Shown here: positions 31,298 through 35,058 of the stretch, piece after piece
Position numbering within the stretch: the stretch's first letter is position 1
How the letters are laid out: the number at the start of each line of letters is the position of its first letter
NCBI GenBank assembly: GCA_002412595.1
Contig: DHVJ01000034.1
Span: forward strand, 76,617 to 111,674
DNA from: Anaerolineaceae bacterium UBA5211
Lineage (GTDB): Bacteria > Chloroflexota > Anaerolineae > Anaerolineales > Anaerolineaceae
Direction of reading: 5' to 3'
DNA: 35,058 nt
The notes under the pieces: generated by a model
Seen by the model: only the letters and a program-made list of their open reading frames with translations
What the model was told of the DNA's origin: nothing
Databases searched by the model: none
Position numbers and translations under genes: made by a program

Positions 31298-32497
31298 TTA
31301 CAACAGTTTTAACGCCTCTTCAAAATCTGCAATCAAGTCGTCCGCATCTTCCAATCCAGCTGAGATGCGGATCATGCCATCGCGGATATTCATTAATTCT
31401 TTCTGCGCGGGCGGGACATCCAAAAATGCCATAGTGGCCGGCACTTGTGTGGTGGTGCGCACACCGCCCAGGCTGGCGCCGAAGGTGCTTAATTCCAGGG
31501 CATCCAGGACACGCACAGCGGCGTTCTCATCGCCCACCTCGAAGGTCAGCATGGCGCCGAACTTCGGCAGCAGCTTCTTGGCAATCTCATGCTGGGGGTG
31601 CGAGGGCAGGCCGGGATACCACACACGCTGCACCTTGGGGTGCTTTTCCAGATATCCGGCCAGGATCATGGCGTTCTGGCATTGTTTTTCAACGCGCACG
31701 TGCAGGGTTTGAATGCCGCGCAGCAACAGCCAGGCATTAAAGGGAGAAAGCGAGCCTCCCAGCTTGGTTAGCGTTGACCAGCGGATCTTCTCGAGCGTAT
31801 CGGCCGGCAGCAGGCCTGTTTTGAGCGTAATTGTGCCGCCCAAAGCGTCGTTGTGGCCGCCAATGAACTTGGTGGCGCTTTCCAGACAGATATCCGCGCC
31901 CCAATCCAACGGGCGGAAGACATATGGGCTGGCAAATGTGTTATCGCAAATCACGATGATGCCGCGCTTGTGCGCCATTTTGACAATCGTCTCAATATCC
32001 GAGATCTTCATGGTGGGGTTGGCGATTGTTTCGAAATACAGCACTTTGGTATTGGGACGGAAAGCGGATTCAACCATGCTGGCGTCGGAAGAATCCACAA
32101 AAGTGGTTTCCACGCCAAAATCGGTGAAACGGTGGTCCAAAAATTCGTGTGTGGTGCTGTAAGTGGTCCAATCCGAAACAATGTGGTCGCCGCTTTTCAG
32201 CAAACCGAACAGGGTAGTGGCAATAGCCGCCATACCGGAAGCGGTAGCCAGGCAGCTGTCGCCGTTCTCAATGAAGGTCATCTGATCTTCAAATTTATAT
32301 TCGCTGGGGTTGCCGCAGCGCGAGTAAATATTGACTTCTTTGCGCGCGCCATCCATCACACGCTGGTAAATATCCTGGGTATATTGGAAATTGCTGGCCA
32401 TGTAGATCGGGTCGCTGACCGACATGGAACCCGGCTCGGGCGGGTAGTAAACCATGCGACTTTCAAGGGTTAATTTCTTGCGCTTTTCGTCATCCAT
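31298..32497 (-). CDS. Trans-sulfuration enzyme family PLP protein (cystathionine gamma-synthase/lyase or methionine gamma-lyase type)
   Basis: The 399-residue protein has the Cys/Met metabolism PLP fold and the usual length. It has the YSRCGNPSEYKFED block (Y58, R60), the SGMAAIATTLFGLL phosphate-binding segment, TTYSTTHEF with the stacking tyrosine, CDNTFASPYVFRPLDWGADI with D185, and SATKFIGGHNDALGG with Schiff-base lysine K210. Family members form or break C-S bonds in cysteine, homocysteine, cystathionine or methionine. I cannot choose between these activities. A ribosome site (AAGGAG) is present, and a 23-bp dyad lies 23 nt upstream of the start. It stands alone. Confidence 0.9.
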   Translation of the reverse strand: MDDEKRKKLTLESRMVYYPPEPGSMSVSDPIYMASNFQYTQDIYQRVMDGARKEVNIYSRCGNPSEYKFEDQMTFIENGDSCLATASGMAAIATTLFGLLKSGDHIVSDWTTYSTTHEFLDHRFTDFGVETTFVDSSDASMVESAFRPNTKVLYFETIANPTMKISDIETIVKMAHKRGIIVICDNTFASPYVFRPLDWGADICLESATKFIGGHNDALGGTITLKTGLLPADTLEKIRWSTLTKLGGSLSPFNAWLLLRGIQTLHVRVEKQCQNAMILAGYLEKHPKVQRVWYPGLPSHPQHEIAKKLLPKFGAMLTFEVGDENAAVRVLDALELSTFGASLGGVRTTTQVPATMAFLDVPPAQKELMNIRDGMIRISAGLEDADDLIADFEEALKLL

Positions 32498-32519
32498 TAA
32501 ATTCTCCTTAAATAGATAA

Positions 32520-32542
32520 TCAAGACAAATGCATTGTCTTGA
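32520..32542. promoter_or_regulatory. 23-bp operator-like dyad upstream of the trans-sulfuration gene
   Basis: TCAAGACAA-ATGCA-TTGTCTTGA has exact 9-bp arms and a 5-nt spacer, 23 nt before the start. In the RNA it would form a short hairpin without a T tract; as DNA it looks like a dimeric repressor site. Confidence 0.55.
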
Positions 32543-32666
32543 GCAAATTTAACGATTGCGCATGAAACTACCCTTATATTAAACCACATTCTGCGGATGT
32601 TGGTCAGCTGTTTTCATGCAAAATATCACCGCTTGCGTTTACTGGTAACCCGAAGAAATCATCAGC

Positions 32667-32672
32667 TATAAT
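32667..32672 (+). promoter_or_regulatory. Probable -10 box for the PAS protein gene
   Basis: A perfect TATAAT lies 39 nt before the PAS gene start. No good -35 hexamer is visible at normal spacing. Confidence 0.35.
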
Positions 32673-32711
32673 AAACGCCATTCAATCATTTATCTTAGAC
32701 GGAGAATCCAA

Positions 32712-33062
32712 ATGGAAAACAATAGCTGGTACAAAGTATTCCCCGGAGCCATTACCGTTACCGACGAGAACGGCACCATCCTTCAAATGAACGACGCTTC
32801 CGCCAAAATGTTCGAAAAAGATGGCGGCTACGAGATCATGGGGCGCAATGCGATCACTTGCCACCCGGAACCCACTCAAACCAAAGTACGCAAGCTTTAT
32901 GAAACCGCCTCAAAGAACATCTACTCCATCACCAAAAACGGCCAGAAGCAGTTGATTTACCAGACACCTTATTTCGTTGATGGAAAATTCTCCGGTATTG
33001 TGGAGATCTGCCTGGACCTGCCGGAAGAAATTCCGCATTTCGACCGCGATAAGAAAGAATAA
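32712..33062 (+). CDS. Single PAS domain protein
   Basis: The 116-residue protein is a lone PAS domain: a strand-turn-strand VFPGAITVTDENGTILQMNDASAKMFEKDGGYEIMGRNAI near the N-terminus, a helical centre, and the last strands KNGQKQLIYQTPYFVDGKFSGIVEICLDL. The single histidine/cysteine pair ITCHPEP sits in the middle, but no heme or flavin signature can be confirmed. No kinase, cyclase or DNA-binding domain is attached, so it must act through other proteins or by binding a ligand. The gene has a GGAG ribosome site and ends before a strong terminator. Confidence 0.85.
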   Translation: MENNSWYKVFPGAITVTDENGTILQMNDASAKMFEKDGGYEIMGRNAITCHPEPTQTKVRKLYETASKNIYSITKNGQKQLIYQTPYFVDGKFSGIVEICLDLPEEIPHFDRDKKE

Positions 33063-33105
33063 TCCGCTTTCGCGTTCTTTTAACGAGCATATTTATCGCA
33101 AAGCT

Positions 33106-33140
33106 AACCATATCCTGATTTGTTTGGGATATGGTTTTTT
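33106..33140 (+). terminator. Terminator after the PAS gene
   Basis: A 10-bp perfect stem (33106-33115 with 33127-33136) and an 11-nt loop run into T6, 44 nt after the PAS stop. Confidence 0.88.
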
Positions 33141-33246
33141 AAAAAAACAAATTTTTTTACACTCTTCTGATAATTCGAGGGCATATTTGGTATAGAATCA
33201 TATCAAAGAGTAAGCATGCAAAGTCATCTTACTTTTTTCATCTAAG

Positions 33247-33275
33247 GAATCCGGCCCAACGGCCGGATTCTTATT
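33247..33275 (+). terminator. Terminator-like hairpin upstream of the GNAT gene
   Basis: A perfect 10-bp GC-rich stem (33247-33256 with 33261-33270) has a 4-nt loop and is followed by TTATT. It stands 62 nt before the GNAT start, with a TATAGA box at 33191-33196 upstream. It may end a small transcript or attenuate the GNAT gene. Confidence 0.5.
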
Positions 33276-33336
33276 AACAATATCGAACCGGTATATTGGC
33301 GGTTGGCATACAATTATTGAAGAGAAAGGTTCACAT

Positions 33337-33894
33337 ATGGATCTGCCGTTTGAGACTGCCCGCTTGATTTTGCGCCCCTTGGGCCCACAGGACGCAGTGA
33401 CATTCAGCACCTATCGCTCCGACCCGCAAGTGGCTCGCTACCAGGGCTGGGAGGCGCCTTTTTCGCTCAAACAAGCTCAGGACTTTATCGCAGAGATGAT
33501 ATCCCAAGAACCGGGCCAACCCGGACAATGGTATCAGATCGCGTTGGAGCGAAAGGAAGACGGGCAATTGATTGGGGATTGCGCTTTTCATATTTCGGAT
33601 GACGGCCAACAAGCTGAAATTGGCATGACCCTGGCACCCGCGTTTCAAGGGCATGGATACGCCCGCGAGGCAGTTGCCTGCCTGTTGGAGAAATTATTCA
33701 TTAGCTTGCAGGTCCACCGCGTATTTGCCAACGTGGATCCCGCCAACCGGGGTTCGATCAACCTGCTGACCTATCTGGGTTTCCGCTGCGAAGGCTGCTT
33801 TCGCCAGAGCATGTGGCTGAAAAATGAATGGGTGGGCGAGCAGTGGTATGCCATATTGCGGGAAGAATGGCTGGCAGTGCATTCTAATAAATGA
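33337..33894 (+). CDS. GNAT N-acetyltransferase, RimJ/RimL-like
   Basis: The 185-residue protein has the GNAT fold of the Acetyltransf_3 (RimJ/RimL) group. It starts DLPFETARLILRPLGPQDA, has the GDCAFHISDDGQQAEIGMTLAPAFQGHGYAREAVACLLEKLF segment with the acetyl-CoA loop QGHGYA, then VFANVDPANRGSINLLTYLGFRCEG near the end. It transfers an acetyl group from acetyl-CoA to an amine, such as a protein N-terminus, antibiotic or small molecule; the substrate is unknown. A GAGAAAGG ribosome site precedes the ATG at 10 nt. The gnd gene begins 59 nt after its stop. Confidence 0.9.
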   Translation: MDLPFETARLILRPLGPQDAVTFSTYRSDPQVARYQGWEAPFSLKQAQDFIAEMISQEPGQPGQWYQIALERKEDGQLIGDCAFHISDDGQQAEIGMTLAPAFQGHGYAREAVACLLEKLFISLQVHRVFANVDPANRGSINLLTYLGFRCEGCFRQSMWLKNEWVGEQWYAILREEWLAVHSNK

Positions 33895-33921
33895 ACAATA
33901 CAGACGATTTAAGAGATTATC

Positions 33922-33927
33922 TATAAT
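33922..33927 (+). promoter_or_regulatory. Probable -10 box of gnd
   Basis: A perfect TATAAT lies 26 nt before the gnd ATG. The -35 region is weak. Confidence 0.4.
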
Positions 33928-33953
33928 ATAAGAAAGCTATCAGGAGTTTCAAG

Positions 33954-35058
<1,105 letters not shown>

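Noticed and set aside
32560..32619. Inverted repeat GCATGAAA/TTTCATGC
   Set aside because: The 8-bp arms are 44 nt apart in AT-rich intergenic DNA, with no link to a start or T tract.

Overview
The window reads as a dense bacterial chromosome segment, most likely from a Chloroflexota bacterium of the Anaerolineae type. This rests on gene content: a Pro/Thr-linked NBR1-type Ig protein, a ferritin/VIT1 fusion, a sortase-SH3 protein, a tatA-tatB-tatC cluster and mostly moderate GC. No rRNA or tRNA gene was seen, so the placement is an inference. No phage, IS element or CRISPR array was found, and no gap between genes exceeds 300 bases.

Layout. Positions 1-9360 are mixed single genes on the plus strand: the tail of a surface protein, an orphan PTS IIB, a CPBP protease gene broken by one amber codon, a molybdenum-cofactor-sulfurase-like PLP enzyme, an NAD-dependent epimerase, a sortase and a DegV protein. 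On the minus strand lies tatA-tatB-tatC followed by a membrane-bound ferritin/VIT1 protein. Positions 9370-14221 hold a radical SAM + helix-hairpin-helix gene behind a palindromic promoter, then two Gfo/Idh/MocA oxidoreductases with gluconokinase, then a methyltransferase. Positions 14316-17159 hold small genes: a two-helix membrane protein, a B3/4-domain gene ruined by an internal deletion, a cold-shock protein whose ribosome site sits in a long inverted repeat, a GyrI-like protein and a secreted protein.

Positions 17348-20899 are a ferrous-iron operon on the minus strand. It runs from a DtxR-type regulator carrying two FeoA-like domains, through a separate FeoA and a free FeoB G-protein domain, to a free FeoB membrane part. 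Two near-identical 15-bp boxes, 33 bp apart, lie over the regulator's start and upstream region. Positions 20997-31136 are a nucleoside uptake and salvage operon on the minus strand. It has a LacI-type regulator, a BMP lipoprotein, a double ATPase, two permeases, an amidohydrolase/deaminase, a nucleoside hydrolase, an orphan pyruvate-kinase-C-terminal-like protein and an MFS transporter, and it ends in a strong terminator. Positions 31298-35058 hold a trans-sulfuration PLP enzyme with a dyad upstream, a PAS protein, a GNAT acetyltransferase and the first 368 codons of 6-phosphogluconate dehydrogenase, which runs off the right edge.

The most noteworthy items are regulatory or structural. They are the split FeoB with its multi-FeoA regulator and paired boxes, the palindrome-embedded promoter that appears to give a leaderless radical SAM mRNA, the apparent ATA start of the LacI regulator, the cold-shock RBS hairpin, and two recently broken genes. 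I did not find a clearly new multi-gene defence or metabolic system.
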